Counted from the first letter of the stretch, positions 8,945-17,752 are shown. The stretch: 56,386 nucleotides of DNA from Ramlibacter sp. (GCA_019449555.1 JAGRPN010000053.1:1-56386), one strand, 5' to 3'. Made by a program: numbers and translations. Notes: generated from the letters alone by a model not told the origin.

Positions 8945-9531
8945 CGGCGCGTCAACTCCTGGACCAGCCGCGGCAGCGCGGGCAGACCCATGCGCGCGCA
9001 CACCGGATCGCGCTTGAGCCAATGCCACAGCGCGGCCGCGATGTGCAGCGCGAGCAAGGTCATGAATAGCCACACGCCGGCGTAGTGGACGGCGGACATG
9101 AGTTCCTTGGCCGCGGGCCAGTCGCGATTCCAGTCGGGCAGCACGATGCCGAAATAGCGCACCGGATAACGCGTGAAAGTCGAGCCGAGATAACCGGACA
9201 GCGGGATCGCGAGCATGCACAGGTACAGCAGCGCGTGATTGAGCCGAGCGGCTTGCCGCTGCCACGCGGGCAGCGCACCGTGCGCGGCGACCGGATGGAT
9301 CGTGCGCCAGACGATGCGCACCAGCACCACGAGCGCGATGGTCAGGCCGATCGACTTGTGCACGTTGAACCAGCCGGCACGCAGGCCGGGCGGCGACTTC
9401 GGAATGTCGATCATCCACCAGCCCAGGGCCAGTTGCGCGAACAGCGCGGCCGCGAGCAGCCAGTGCAACGCCACCGCGAAGCGGCTGTAGCAGACCGTCG
9501 AGCTGGTGCTTTTCGCGTGCGTGCTGGACAC
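8941..9531 (-). CDS. Cytochrome b561 family membrane protein
   Basis: A 196-aa four-helix di-haem b protein of the bacterial cytochrome b561 family. Likely haem-ligand histidines are in AVALHWLLAAALF (helix 1), NVHKSIGLTIALVVL (helix 2), SAVHYAGVWLF and ALHIAAALWHWLKRD (helices 3-4). Such proteins move electrons between the quinone pool and periplasmic donors or acceptors. It is first in a two-gene minus-strand operon with the beta-propeller protein and diverges from the PQQ dehydrogenase operon. It is therefore a candidate alternative electron exit or entry point for that system. Confidence 0.88.
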   Translation of the reverse strand: MSSTHAKSTSSTVCYSRFAVALHWLLAAALFAQLALGWWMIDIPKSPPGLRAGWFNVHKSIGLTIALVVLVRIVWRTIHPVAAHGALPAWQRQAARLNHALLYLCMLAIPLSGYLGSTFTRYPVRYFGIVLPDWNRDWPAAKELMSAVHYAGVWLFMTLLALHIAAALWHWLKRDPVCARMGLPALPRLVQELTRR

Positions 9532-9690
9532 GAGTTACCGATCGCAAAGAGGGCCAGCATGATGCCCCAGATTTGAACGCGCTGTGTAAACTGAATCGCA
9601 CAAAACACAGCGGTTCGCGCCGCTGGTACAGGGAGCGCGCCGCCAGGCGCGAGTGAGCTGGGGCTTTGTCGACTCTTGTCTGGAGATTGG
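9532..9690. promoter_or_regulatory. Divergent promoter region, b561/propeller versus PQQ-dehydrogenase operon
   Basis: This 159-bp gap separates the two divergent transcription units. It contains an inverted repeat CTGTGT (9582-9587) and ACACAG (9605-9610) with 17 bp between the arms, a candidate site for a dimeric regulator able to control both sides. The dehydrogenase start at 9691 has a tggaga ribosome site at 9681-9686. No confident -35/-10 pair was recognised. Confidence 0.45.
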
Positions 9691-11463
9691 ATGAAGCGCA
9701 CTTTGCTTGCGATCGCTGCGGGACTCTGGCTGTCGGCCCTGGCGCTGGCCCAGACCGCCGACGACGGCCAATGGACGATGCCGGCCAAGAACTACGCCAG
9801 CACGCGCTACAGCAGCCTCGACCAGATCAACGCATCCAACGTCGGCCAGCTCAAGCCCGCATTCACTTTCTCGACCGGTCTCGCGCGCGGACACGAGGCG
9901 GCGCCGCTCGTGGTGGACAACACGATGTACATCGTCGGCCCGTATCCGAACCCGGTGTTCGCGCTCGACCTCACCAAGCCGGGCGCGCCGCTCAAGTGGA
10001 AGTTCGAGCCCGGCCCGGAAGCGAGTTCGCAGGGCGTGGCCTGCTGCGACACCGTCAACCGCGGAGCGGTGTACTCGAAGGGGCGGCTGTTCTTCAACAC
10101 GCTGGACAACCAGACGATCGCGCTGGACGCGAGGACCGGGCGCGAGATCTGGCGCGCCAAGCTGGGCGACATCAAGCTGGGCGAGAGCATGACGATGGCC
10201 CCGCTGGTGGTGAAGGACAAGGTGCTGGTGGGCAACAGCGGCGGCGAATTCGGCGTGCGCGGCTGGCTCACCGCGCTCGACGCGGGCACCGGCAGGATTG
10301 CCTGGCGCGCGTACAGCACCGGCCCCGACAAGGACGTGTTGATCGGCCCCAACTTCAAGCCGTTCTATGCGTCCGACCGCGGCTCCGACCTGGGCGTGAA
10401 GACCTGGCCGCCCGAAGCATGGAAGATCGGCGGCGGCACGGTGTGGGGCTGGATCTCGTACGACCCGGAGCTGGACCTGATCTACTACGGCACCGCGAAC
10501 CCCGGCCCCTGGAATCCAGAGCAGCGGCCCGGCGACAACAAGTGGACGTCCGGCATCTTCGCGCGCAAGCCCGATACCGGCGAGGCGATCTGGTTCTACC
10601 AGTTCAGCCCGCACGACCTGCACGACTACGACGGCGTGAACGAGAACGTGCTGATCGACGCGGAGATCGGCGGAGCGGCCCGCAAGCTGCTGCTGCATCC
10701 TGACCGAAACGGCTATATCTACGCGATGGACCGCGCTACCGGACAGGTGCTGTCGGCGACCGCGTTTGCGCACATCACCACGTCGCAGGGCGTCGACCTG
10801 CAGACCGGCGCCCTCAGGTACAACCCGGCCAAGGACTCGCGCGGGGGCGAGAGTGTCCGCAGCATCTGCCCGGCTTCGCCCGGAGCCAAGGATTGGCAAC
10901 CCTCGGCCTGGTCACCGCGCACCCGGCTGCTGTACCTGCCCCACCAGAACCTGTGCCAGGACGCGCAGACGTCGCAAGTGAGCTACATCGCCGGCACGCC
11001 CTACGTCGGGGCCGACCTCAAGATGTACGCGGGCCCCGGCGGTCACCGGGGCGTGTTCACCGCGTGGGACCCGGTGGCCGGCCGCAAGGTCTGGGAAATA
11101 CCGGAAAACTTTCCGGTGTGGAGCGGCGCGCTGGTGACCGCCGGCGACGTGGTCTTCTACGGCACGATGGACGGCTGGCTCAAGGCCGTGGATGCAAGGA
11201 GCGGCAAGCAGTTGTGGCAGTTCAAGACCGTGTCCGGCGTGATCGGGCAGCCGGTGTCCTACCGGGGCCCCGACGGCAAGCAGTACATCGCGGTGCTGGC
11301 CGGCGTCGGCGGCTGGGCCGGTGCCGTGGTCGCGGCCAACCTCGACGCCCGCGACGGTACCGCCGCGGGCGGTTTCGCCAATGCGATGAAGGACCTGGCG
11401 GCCGCGACCAAGGCGGGCGGCATGCTCTACGTGTTCGCATTGCCGCAGGCGGGGGCACGCTGA
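9691..11463 (+). CDS. PQQ-dependent alcohol dehydrogenase, lanthanide-type motif
   Basis: A 590-aa periplasmic quinoprotein of the methanol/ethanol dehydrogenase family (eight-bladed propeller). The start at 9691 gives a clean signal peptide (MKRTLLAIAAGLWLSALALA) behind a tggaga site; a TTG 15 bp upstream is less likely. Family marks: adjacent cysteines C118-C119 (GVACCDTVNRG) that form the disulfide near PQQ, the W-motif repeats, and GDNKWTSGIF before the active site. The catalytic segment reads HDLHDYDGVN: D312 is the catalytic Asp, and D314 two residues on is the extra Asp that marks lanthanide-dependent XoxF/PedH-type enzymes (Ca enzymes have Ala or Ser there). The substrate (methanol or another alcohol) is not decided by sequence. 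It is first of eight genes running to 17752, coupled to the next by TGATG. Confidence 0.9.
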   Translation: MKRTLLAIAAGLWLSALALAQTADDGQWTMPAKNYASTRYSSLDQINASNVGQLKPAFTFSTGLARGHEAAPLVVDNTMYIVGPYPNPVFALDLTKPGAPLKWKFEPGPEASSQGVACCDTVNRGAVYSKGRLFFNTLDNQTIALDARTGREIWRAKLGDIKLGESMTMAPLVVKDKVLVGNSGGEFGVRGWLTALDAGTGRIAWRAYSTGPDKDVLIGPNFKPFYASDRGSDLGVKTWPPEAWKIGGGTVWGWISYDPELDLIYYGTANPGPWNPEQRPGDNKWTSGIFARKPDTGEAIWFYQFSPHDLHDYDGVNENVLIDAEIGGAARKLLLHPDRNGYIYAMDRATGQVLSATAFAHITTSQGVDLQTGALRYNPAKDSRGGESVRSICPASPGAKDWQPSAWSPRTRLLYLPHQNLCQDAQTSQVSYIAGTPYVGADLKMYAGPGGHRGVFTAWDPVAGRKVWEIPENFPVWSGALVTAGDVVFYGTMDGWLKAVDARSGKQLWQFKTVSGVIGQPVSYRGPDGKQYIAVLAGVGGWAGAVVAANLDARDGTAAGGFANAMKDLAAATKAGGMLYVFALPQAGAR

Positions 11464-12275
11464 TGGCGGCAAAGCTGGGCCCGGCATTGCTGACGGCGCT
11501 GGTGTCGGCCTGCGCGTGGGCTGCGCAACCGGCGCAAAGACCGGAGGCGCTGCGCGTCTGCGCCGATCCGGACAACCTGCCGTATTCGCATGAAGATGGC
11601 AGCGGTTTCGAGAATCGCATCGCGCAGCTGATCGCGCAGGACTGGGGTGTTCCCCTCAGCTATGCCTGGCTGCCCGACCGGCGCGGCTTCGTGCGCAAGA
11701 CGATGGGCGCGGGGCTTTGCGACGTGATCATCGGCGTGCCGGTGGGATTCGAGCGCGCCGCGACCACCCGGCCCTATTACCGCTCCAGCTACGTTTGGGT
11801 GGAGCGTGCGGACAGCGCGCGCCCGCCCCTCTCGTTCGACGACGCTCGCCTGCGGCAACTGCGCATCGGTGTGCAATTGATCGGCAACGACCTGGCCGCC
11901 TCGCCGCCCGGCTACGCGCTGGCGCGTCACGGCGCGACGCAGCACGTCGTCGGCTTCCCGATTCCGGGCGAAGAGCCGGCCGCCGCCCGCATGGTGAATG
12001 CCCTGGCCCGCGGTCAACTCGACGCGGCCGTGATCTGGGGACCGCAGGCCGGCTATTTCGCCCAGCGCGCCGCCGTGCCGCTGCGCGTGCGCGCGCTGGC
12101 GCCGCCCGGCGACCTGCACGGCCAGCCGTTCGAGTTCGCGATCGCGATGGGCGTGCGCCGCGGCGACCCCGCGCTGCGCCAGGCGCTGGACGAGTTCATC
12201 GCGCGCCGGCAGAGCGACCTCGACCGCATCCTCGCGCAGTACGCCGTCCCGAGGGTGCACGGAGACAAGCCATGA
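11463..12275 (+). CDS. Quinoprotein-dehydrogenase-associated periplasmic binding protein (XoxJ/MoxJ-like)
   Basis: A 270-aa secreted protein with a signal peptide (LLTALVSACAWAA) and a family-3-type solute-binding fold. The N-terminal LRVCADPDNLPYSHEDGSGFENRIAQ block and DVIIGVPVGFERA are typical of the quinoprotein dehydrogenase-associated binding-protein family (MoxJ/XoxJ). XoxJ is thought to help activate the dehydrogenase rather than import a solute; no ABC permease is nearby. The ATG overlaps the dehydrogenase stop (TGATG) and its own stop overlaps the next ATG, so it is tightly coupled in the operon. Confidence 0.85.
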   Translation: MAAKLGPALLTALVSACAWAAQPAQRPEALRVCADPDNLPYSHEDGSGFENRIAQLIAQDWGVPLSYAWLPDRRGFVRKTMGAGLCDVIIGVPVGFERAATTRPYYRSSYVWVERADSARPPLSFDDARLRQLRIGVQLIGNDLAASPPGYALARHGATQHVVGFPIPGEEPAAARMVNALARGQLDAAVIWGPQAGYFAQRAAVPLRVRALAPPGDLHGQPFEFAIAMGVRRGDPALRQALDEFIARRQSDLDRILAQYAVPRVHGDKP

Positions 12276-12850
12276 GAGGCGGCGCGTTGTTGCTGCTCGC
12301 GTTGTCCGCGGCATTCGTGCTGTCCGGCTGTGAGCGCGAGGCGCGGCGTTTCACCACGCCCGCCCAGAACAGCACCGGTTCCGAAACGGGACAGCGCGCG
12401 AGCAGCAACCAGCCGGGCGCGCCGCTTCGCGGCGGCGTGGAGCAGCCGTTGCGCAACATCAGCCCGTTCGAACGGAACGCGTTCGCGGTGAACCAGGGCA
12501 AGCGCCTGTACCGGTGGTACAACTGCAACGGCTGCCACGCCAGCGGCGGCGGCAACATCGGCCCGCCGCTGATGGATGCGCAGTGGCGCTACGGCAGCGA
12601 CCCGGCCAGCATCTTCGCCACGATCATGCAGGGTCGGCCCCAGGGCATGCCTTCGTTCGGTGGCCATATCCCCGAAGACCAGGCTTGGCAGATCGTCGCC
12701 TATGTCCAGTCGATGAGCGGGCAATTGCGCAAGGACGTGGCGCCCAGCCGCTCGGACAGCATCTCGACCAACCAGCCGGAAAACGCGCGGCCGAAACTGC
12801 AACCCCAGCCGGAGCAGCCGCCTGCGCCCACACCGCCGGGGGCCCGCTGA
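12272..12850 (+). CDS. Lipoprotein c-type cytochrome
   Basis: A 192-aa protein with a lipoprotein signal ending in the lipobox LSGC (Cys20) and one CxxCH haem site, CNGCH (C85, C88, H89). A Met ligand is likely in QGMPSFGG. The domain after it resembles class-I cytochrome c of the cbb3/caa3 type. The C-terminus is a Pro/Gln/Ala-rich tail. Between the dehydrogenase/XoxJ pair and the oxidase subunits, it is the natural electron carrier from the quinoprotein to the oxidase, anchored to a membrane by lipid. The ATG at 12272 overlaps the upstream stop (ATGA). Confidence 0.88.
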   Translation: MRGGALLLLALSAAFVLSGCEREARRFTTPAQNSTGSETGQRASSNQPGAPLRGGVEQPLRNISPFERNAFAVNQGKRLYRWYNCNGCHASGGGNIGPPLMDAQWRYGSDPASIFATIMQGRPQGMPSFGGHIPEDQAWQIVAYVQSMSGQLRKDVAPSRSDSISTNQPENARPKLQPQPEQPPAPTPPGAR

Positions 12851-13932
12851 TGCGTGACCTGGACCGCTTCATGCTGCTGCGCCTGCTGGAGCGGTTCATG
12901 CTCGTGGTGCTGCTCCTCGTCTTCATGTTCTTCGCGGCAGGCTACGCCTGGGCCGCTACGCCGCTGCCGCAGGCGCCGCACAACGCGCTCGACGCGATGG
13001 GCCCGCAGGCCGCACATATTGTCGACCTGTGGCGCATCTTCCTGTGGGTCTGCACCGCAGTGTTCGTGGCTATCCTCGCGGGCCTGGCGTATGTGCTGTG
13101 GCGCCGTCCCCGCGCGGCCAACGACACGCCGCCCGACCTGTCCAGCGTCAATCGGGCCGAGCCGCGCACCCGCCGGAACGTGACCGGTGCGGTGGCGGCT
13201 TCGGTGCTGCTGCTGCTCGCGCTGATCGTCTCGAGCGTTTTTACCGACCGCGCCCTGGCCCGGCTGCCCCTGGTCGACGCGGTCAACATCGAGGTGACCG
13301 CGCACCAGTGGTGGTGGACCGCGCGCTACGTCAACGGCGGCCCGTCCGAGAGCTTCGAGACGGCCAACGAGATCCACATCCCGGTCGGCCGGCCCGTGGT
13401 CATGAAGCTCAAGGCCGACGACGTCATCCACAGCCTGTGGGTGCCCAACCTCGCGGGAAAGAAGGACCTCATCCCCGGCCGCACGGCCCTGATGGAACTC
13501 CGGGCCGACCAGCCGGGCGTTTATCGCGGCCAATGCGCGGAGTTCTGCGGTTACCAGCACGCGCTGATGGGCTTGCTGGTCACGGCCGATCCGCCGGCGC
13601 AGTACGAGGCGTGGCAACAGTCGCAGCGCGCACCGGCCGCGCAGCCGGCCGACGCGCGCGCCCAGCGCGGCAAGGCGGTGTTCGAGTCCACCGCCTGCGC
13701 CATGTGCCATTCGATCCAGGGCACCCTGGCCCAGGGCCGGCATGCGCCGGACCTCACGCATCTGGCCAGCCGGCAGACGCTGGCCGCCGGCACGCTGCCC
13801 AACAACCCGCAGGCGCTGGGCGCCTGGATCACGGATCCCCAGATCTACAAGCCCGGAAACAACATGCCGAAGGTCCCCATGTCGCCGCAGGATCTCGACG
13901 CGCTCGTCGCTTACCTCGGGAGCCTAAAATGA
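12850..13932 (+). CDS. ctaC: Cytochrome c oxidase subunit II with fused cytochrome c domain (caa3 type)
   Basis: A 360-aa subunit II. Two N-terminal membrane helices follow an unusual hydrophobic leader (residues 9-36). The periplasmic cupredoxin domain carries the CuA ligands H194 (IHSLWVPN), C229, C233, H237 and M240 (CAEFCGYQHALM). A C-terminal haem c domain is fused on, with CAMCH at 283-287 and a Met-containing PKVPMSPQD near the end. AHQWWW before the CuA domain is the usual aromatic patch for electron entry. It is the electron acceptor of the oxidase, fed in this operon by the preceding lipoprotein cytochrome. It is coupled by overlap to both neighbours. Confidence 0.93.
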   Translation: MRDLDRFMLLRLLERFMLVVLLLVFMFFAAGYAWAATPLPQAPHNALDAMGPQAAHIVDLWRIFLWVCTAVFVAILAGLAYVLWRRPRAANDTPPDLSSVNRAEPRTRRNVTGAVAASVLLLLALIVSSVFTDRALARLPLVDAVNIEVTAHQWWWTARYVNGGPSESFETANEIHIPVGRPVVMKLKADDVIHSLWVPNLAGKKDLIPGRTALMELRADQPGVYRGQCAEFCGYQHALMGLLVTADPPAQYEAWQQSQRAPAAQPADARAQRGKAVFESTACAMCHSIQGTLAQGRHAPDLTHLASRQTLAAGTLPNNPQALGAWITDPQIYKPGNNMPKVPMSPQDLDALVAYLGSLK

Positions 13933-15890
13933 ATCGCGGTCCGCTGGGCGAAGAGCCGGACCGGCAAGCCGGTCGGCTGAAGGACGGCCCGCCGGCCGGT
14001 TCGGCGGCGGCGAGCTCGCTCGATGAAACCTGGGCCGATCCGCCCGGGTTCTTCGGCTGGTTCTGCGCTGTCAACCACAAGACGATCTCCAAGCGCTTCA
14101 TCGTCACCTGCCTGGTCTTTTTCGCGCTCGGCGGCCTGCTTGCCGCGTCGATGCGCATGCAATTGTCGCGCCCCGAGAACACGCTGATGGGGCCGGACAT
14201 GTACAACCAGGTCTTCACGATGCACGGCACGACGATGATGTTCCTGTTCGCCGTGCCGGTGATGCAGGCGGTCGCGAGCTACCTGATCCCGCTGATGCTC
14301 GGCACCCGCAGCGTGGCGTTCCCGCGCATGAACGCCTTCGCCTGGTGGATCTTCACCTTCGGCGGGCTGATGCTCTACATCGCCTTCGTGTTCAACAGCG
14401 GCGCGGACGCCGGCTGGTTCTCGTACGTGCCGCTGGCGGGACCCGATTTCTCGCCGGGCAAGCGGGTGGACTTCTGGGCGCAGATGATCACCTTCACCGA
14501 GCTGTCGGCGCTGGTCGAAGCGATCATCCTGATCACGACGGTGTTCAAGTTGCGCGCGCCGGGCATGAGCCTCAATCGCTTGCCGTTGTTCGTGTGGGCG
14601 ATGCTGGTCACCTCGTTCATGGTGCTGTTCGCGATGCCCGCCGTGATGCTGGCCAGCACCGCGCTGATCATGGACCGCCTCGTCGGCACGCACTTCTACA
14701 ACCCGGCCGAGGGCGGCGACGCGCTCCTGTGGCAGCACCTGTTCTGGTTCTTCGGCCACCCGGAGGTGTACCTGATCTTCATTCCGGGCCTGGGCTTCCT
14801 GTCGGCGATCATCCCGACCTTCGCGCGCCGTCCGATCTTCGGCTACTCGGCGATGGTGCTGTCGCTGATCGCAACCGCTTTCCTGTCGTTCGGCCTGTGG
14901 GTCCACCACATGTTCGCGACCAACCTGCCCGAGCTGGGCAAGAGTTTCTTCACCGCCGCCAGCATGCTGATCGCCGTGCCGGCGGCGGTGCAGATCTATT
15001 GCTGGCTGGCGACGCTGTGGACCGGCAAGCTCAATTTCAAGGTGCCGCTGCTCTATGCGCTGGCGTTCTTCTTCATCCTGATCCTGGGCGGCATGACGGG
15101 GCTGATCCTCGCGTCGGTGCCGCTGGACCTGCAGGTGCACGACACCTACTTCGTCGTGGCGCACCTTCACTACGTATTGATCGGCGGCGCGGTGTTCCCG
15201 CTGTTCGGCGCCTTCTACTACTGGTTCCCGAAGATCATGGGCCGCATGATGAGCGAAGGGCTGGGCCGGCTCTCGTTCTGGCTGATGTTCATCGGCTTCA
15301 ACCTCGCCTTTTTCCCGATGCATCTGCTGGGCCTTCAGGGCATGCCGCGGCGGGTCTACACCTATCAGGCCGGCATGGGCTGGGACAACCTGAACCTGCT
15401 GTCCACCATCGGCGCCGTGACGCTCGCGCTGGGCATTTTCGTATCGCTGGTGAACGCGTTGCGCAGCGCGCGCAGCGGCGAGCCGGCGCCGGCCAATCCG
15501 TGGGGCGCGGGCACCCTGGAATGGGCGACCGCGTCGCCGCCGCCGGTCGCCAACTTCTACGCGATCCCGGTCGTGTATGGGCGCGATCCCGTGTGGCAAC
15601 CGGCTCCGGCCGGCGAGCCGGCCCATGTGTCGGGCCTGGCGGCGGACTCGCGCGAACTGCTGGTCACCACCATCGTGGATGCGCAGCTCGATCACCGGCT
15701 GAGTTTCCCCAAACCGACGCCCTGGCCATTTCTCTCCGCGGCCGCGACCACCGTGTTCTTCGTCGGCTCCATCTTCACGCCTTGGGCTGTCCTCTGGGGC
15801 GGGCTGCTGATCGCCCTTCCGCTGATCGGATGGTTCTGGCCGCGCCGGAGCGAAAACGCTGCGGAGCTGGCATTGGAGAAGCGGCCATGA
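13929..15890 (+). CDS. ctaD: Cytochrome c oxidase subunit I, divergent proton channels
   Basis: A 653-aa haem-copper oxidase catalytic subunit. Haem and CuB ligands are all present: H99 (MHGTTMMF), H277 with cross-link Tyr281 (GHPEVY), H326-H327 (VHHMF), H412 and H414 (AHLHY). The acidic E279 of HPEVY is kept. Two proton-channel residues of A-type oxidases are not: the D-channel Asp in family motif APDMAFPR is Ser128 here (TRSVAFPR), and the K-channel Lys in GIKVFSW is Gln355 (AVQIYCW). A hydrophilic 35-residue N-terminal extension and a C-terminal extension with two more helices (about 595-640) are present. It overlaps subunit II by 4 bp. Confidence 0.93.
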   Translation: MNRGPLGEEPDRQAGRLKDGPPAGSAAASSLDETWADPPGFFGWFCAVNHKTISKRFIVTCLVFFALGGLLAASMRMQLSRPENTLMGPDMYNQVFTMHGTTMMFLFAVPVMQAVASYLIPLMLGTRSVAFPRMNAFAWWIFTFGGLMLYIAFVFNSGADAGWFSYVPLAGPDFSPGKRVDFWAQMITFTELSALVEAIILITTVFKLRAPGMSLNRLPLFVWAMLVTSFMVLFAMPAVMLASTALIMDRLVGTHFYNPAEGGDALLWQHLFWFFGHPEVYLIFIPGLGFLSAIIPTFARRPIFGYSAMVLSLIATAFLSFGLWVHHMFATNLPELGKSFFTAASMLIAVPAAVQIYCWLATLWTGKLNFKVPLLYALAFFFILILGGMTGLILASVPLDLQVHDTYFVVAHLHYVLIGGAVFPLFGAFYYWFPKIMGRMMSEGLGRLSFWLMFIGFNLAFFPMHLLGLQGMPRRVYTYQAGMGWDNLNLLSTIGAVTLALGIFVSLVNALRSARSGEPAPANPWGAGTLEWATASPPPVANFYAIPVVYGRDPVWQPAPAGEPAHVSGLAADSRELLVTTIVDAQLDHRLSFPKPTPWPFLSAAATTVFFVGSIFTPWAVLWGGLLIALPLIGWFWPRRSENAAELALEKRP

Positions 15891-16498
15891 ACCAGCGCGA
15901 AGCGCCGGCGACCATCGACGTGTCCGAGTTGCGCAGCTACGCGTTCAGCTACTACAGCCTGCTGTGGTGGGGCACGCTGGGCATGATCGCGATCGAGGGC
16001 ACGGTGTTCGCGCTGGCGATCGCCACCTACTTCTACTTCCGCAGCCATTCGGACGTGTGGCCGATGTCGATGGCGCCGCCGGACCTGCTCTGGGGCACGC
16101 TGAACACGGCCATCCTGCTGGTGAGCGCGGTGCCCAATCACCTGGCGAAGCAGGCGGCGGAACGCCACGACGTCGGCGCAGTGCGGCTGTGGCTGTGGGT
16201 CGGCCTCGCCTTTGGCGCCGCATTCCTGGCGGTACGCGCGATGGAGTTCGCGGCGCTGAACGTGCGCTGGGACAGCAACGCCTACGGCTCGATCGTGTGG
16301 ACGCTGATGGGTTTGCACACCGCCCACCTCGTCACCGATGTGGCCGACACTGTCGTGCTGGCGGTGCTGTTCTTCACCGGGCCGCTCGGCGGCAAGCGCT
16401 TCGTGGACGTCTCGGAGAACGCGATGTACTGGTATTTCGTGGTCTGGGCCTGGCTGCCGATCTACCTGACCGTCTATTGGGGCGCACGAGCGCTGTGA
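15887..16498 (+). CDS. ctaE: Cytochrome c oxidase subunit III
   Basis: A 203-aa five-helix subunit III of the short bacterial type, with SYYSLLWWGTLGMIAIEGTVF at the N-terminus, a conserved Glu in helix 2-3 (RAMEFAALNVRWDSNAYGS) and WYFVVWAWLPIYL at the end. Subunit III stabilises proton uptake and the active site of subunit I. The start overlaps the subunit I stop by 4 bp (ATGA). No separate subunit IV is seen, although the next small gene may play that part. Confidence 0.9.
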   Translation: MNQREAPATIDVSELRSYAFSYYSLLWWGTLGMIAIEGTVFALAIATYFYFRSHSDVWPMSMAPPDLLWGTLNTAILLVSAVPNHLAKQAAERHDVGAVRLWLWVGLAFGAAFLAVRAMEFAALNVRWDSNAYGSIVWTLMGLHTAHLVTDVADTVVLAVLFFTGPLGGKRFVDVSENAMYWYFVVWAWLPIYLTVYWGARAL

Positions 16499-16502
16499 TG
16501 CG

Positions 16503-16847
16503 ATGAAGACCTGGTTCGCGCTCATCGTCGCGCCCGGCCTGGCGCTCGCCTCCCAGAGCATCATGTACGCGCTGGTCACGCCTTCGTGCTCGCTGCAGAC
16601 GCGCGTGCTCGTGCACGTCGTGGGAGCGGGCGCGTTGATCGCGGCGGCCGTGCTGGCGCTGCTGGCCCGCGGCGACTGGGTCCACTACGGCGCGCGCGTG
16701 GCGGGCGGCCCCGACACCGACAGCGCCGAGCCGGCCAACGCGCGGCGCTTCCTGGCCGCCGTAGCGACCGCGGTCGCGGCCCTGTCCGCGCTGGTCATCC
16801 TGATGATGTGGTTCGCCGCATGGGTGCTCTCCCCCTGCTGGCAGTAG
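16503..16847 (+). CDS. Small three-helix membrane protein of the oxidase operon
   Basis: A 114-aa protein I cannot assign to a named family. It has three hydrophobic segments (about residues 5-22, 36-57 and 82-105) and two Cys residues (S-C-S near 29 and a C-terminal P-C-W). It lies 4 bp after subunit III and overlaps ctaG by 28 bp, so it is part of the oxidase operon. By position and topology it may be a subunit-IV-like or assembly protein; that is inference only. Confidence 0.65.
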   Translation: MKTWFALIVAPGLALASQSIMYALVTPSCSLQTRVLVHVVGAGALIAAAVLALLARGDWVHYGARVAGGPDTDSAEPANARRFLAAVATAVAALSALVILMMWFAAWVLSPCWQ

Positions 16848-17752
16848 CCGTGGGCTTCGGCTGGGCGGCGCCGGTGCTGGCGCATGCGCCGCAGGCCGCC
16901 TCCGCGCCGCAATGGGCCGAACTCTCGCGCTGGAGCCTGGAACCCTGGCCGGTAGTGCTGCTCACGGCGTCGGCCGCGCTGTATGCGCTCGGCCTCGCGC
17001 GGCTGTGGCGGCACGCCGGTGCGGCGCGCGGCATCGACCGCAGGCAGGCGCTGTCGTTCGCCGGCGGCTGGCTCGCGCTGGCCGCCGCGCTCGCGTCGCC
17101 GCTCGACCGGCTGGGCGCACTGGTGTTTTCCGCGCACATGGTGCAGCACGAAGCCCTGATGATCGTCGCCGCCCCCTTGCTCGTGCTCGGCCGTCCGCTG
17201 GCGGCCTGGACCTGGGCGCTGCAGCCGCCACACCGGCGGCTCGCCGGCCGCGCCACCCGCTCGAGCGCGTTCGCATCGGCCTGGCACGCGATCACGCAGC
17301 CGCTCGCGGCCTGGGGCCTGCACGCGCTGGCGCTCTGGATCTGGCACGTGCCGCAATTGTTCGAAGCCGCGTTGCACGCGGAATGGGTGCACGTCCTTCA
17401 GCACGCGAGTTTTCTCGGGACCGCGCTCCTGTTCTGGTGGGCGGTGCTGGGGCCGGATCCGCGCTCGCGCGGCAGCGGCTTCGCCATCGCGTCGCTGTTC
17501 ACGACCATGCTGCACACGGGCGCGCTCGGGGCCCTGTTGTCGCTGGCGCCGACCGCGTGGTACCCGAGCTATGTCGCTTCAGCCGCCGCCTTGGGGCTGG
17601 ACCCGCTGGCCGACCAGCAGCTCGGGGGCCTTCTGATGTGGGTGCCGGGCAGCGTGGCCTATCTGGCCGCGGCGCTCGTCATCGTCGCGCGACTGCTGGC
17701 CGGACCCGCTTTCAGTCCAGCCATGCCAGTGCGCCCTGGCCCGCCTCGTTGA
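16820..17752 (+). CDS. ctaG: Cytochrome c oxidase assembly protein CtaG, caa3 type
   Basis: A 310-aa multi-helix protein of the CtaG_Bsub type (not the Cox11-type CtaG of aa3 oxidases), involved in CuA/CuB maturation of caa3 oxidases. Recognisable blocks: ASPLDRLGALVFSAHMVQHEALMIVAAPLLVLGRP, with conserved His-Met-x-x-His, then LWIWHVPQLFEAAL and LFTTMLHTGALGALLSLAP. His residues in the helices are probably the copper ligands. The ATG at 16820 sits inside the upstream gene, and the 3' end overlaps the convergent YigZ-family gene by 41 bp. Confidence 0.88.
   Translation: MGALPLLAVAVGFGWAAPVLAHAPQAASAPQWAELSRWSLEPWPVVLLTASAALYALGLARLWRHAGAARGIDRRQALSFAGGWLALAAALASPLDRLGALVFSAHMVQHEALMIVAAPLLVLGRPLAAWTWALQPPHRRLAGRATRSSAFASAWHAITQPLAAWGLHALALWIWHVPQLFEAALHAEWVHVLQHASFLGTALLFWWAVLGPDPRSRGSGFAIASLFTTMLHTGALGALLSLAPTAWYPSYVASAAALGLDPLADQQLGGLLMWVPGSVAYLAAALVIVARLLAGPAFSPAMPVRPGPPR

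Noticed and set aside
13911-15695. 594-codon minus-strand frame
   Set aside because: Antisense to oxidase subunit I, His/Arg/Gln-rich as expected for a reverse shadow of high-GC coding DNA.
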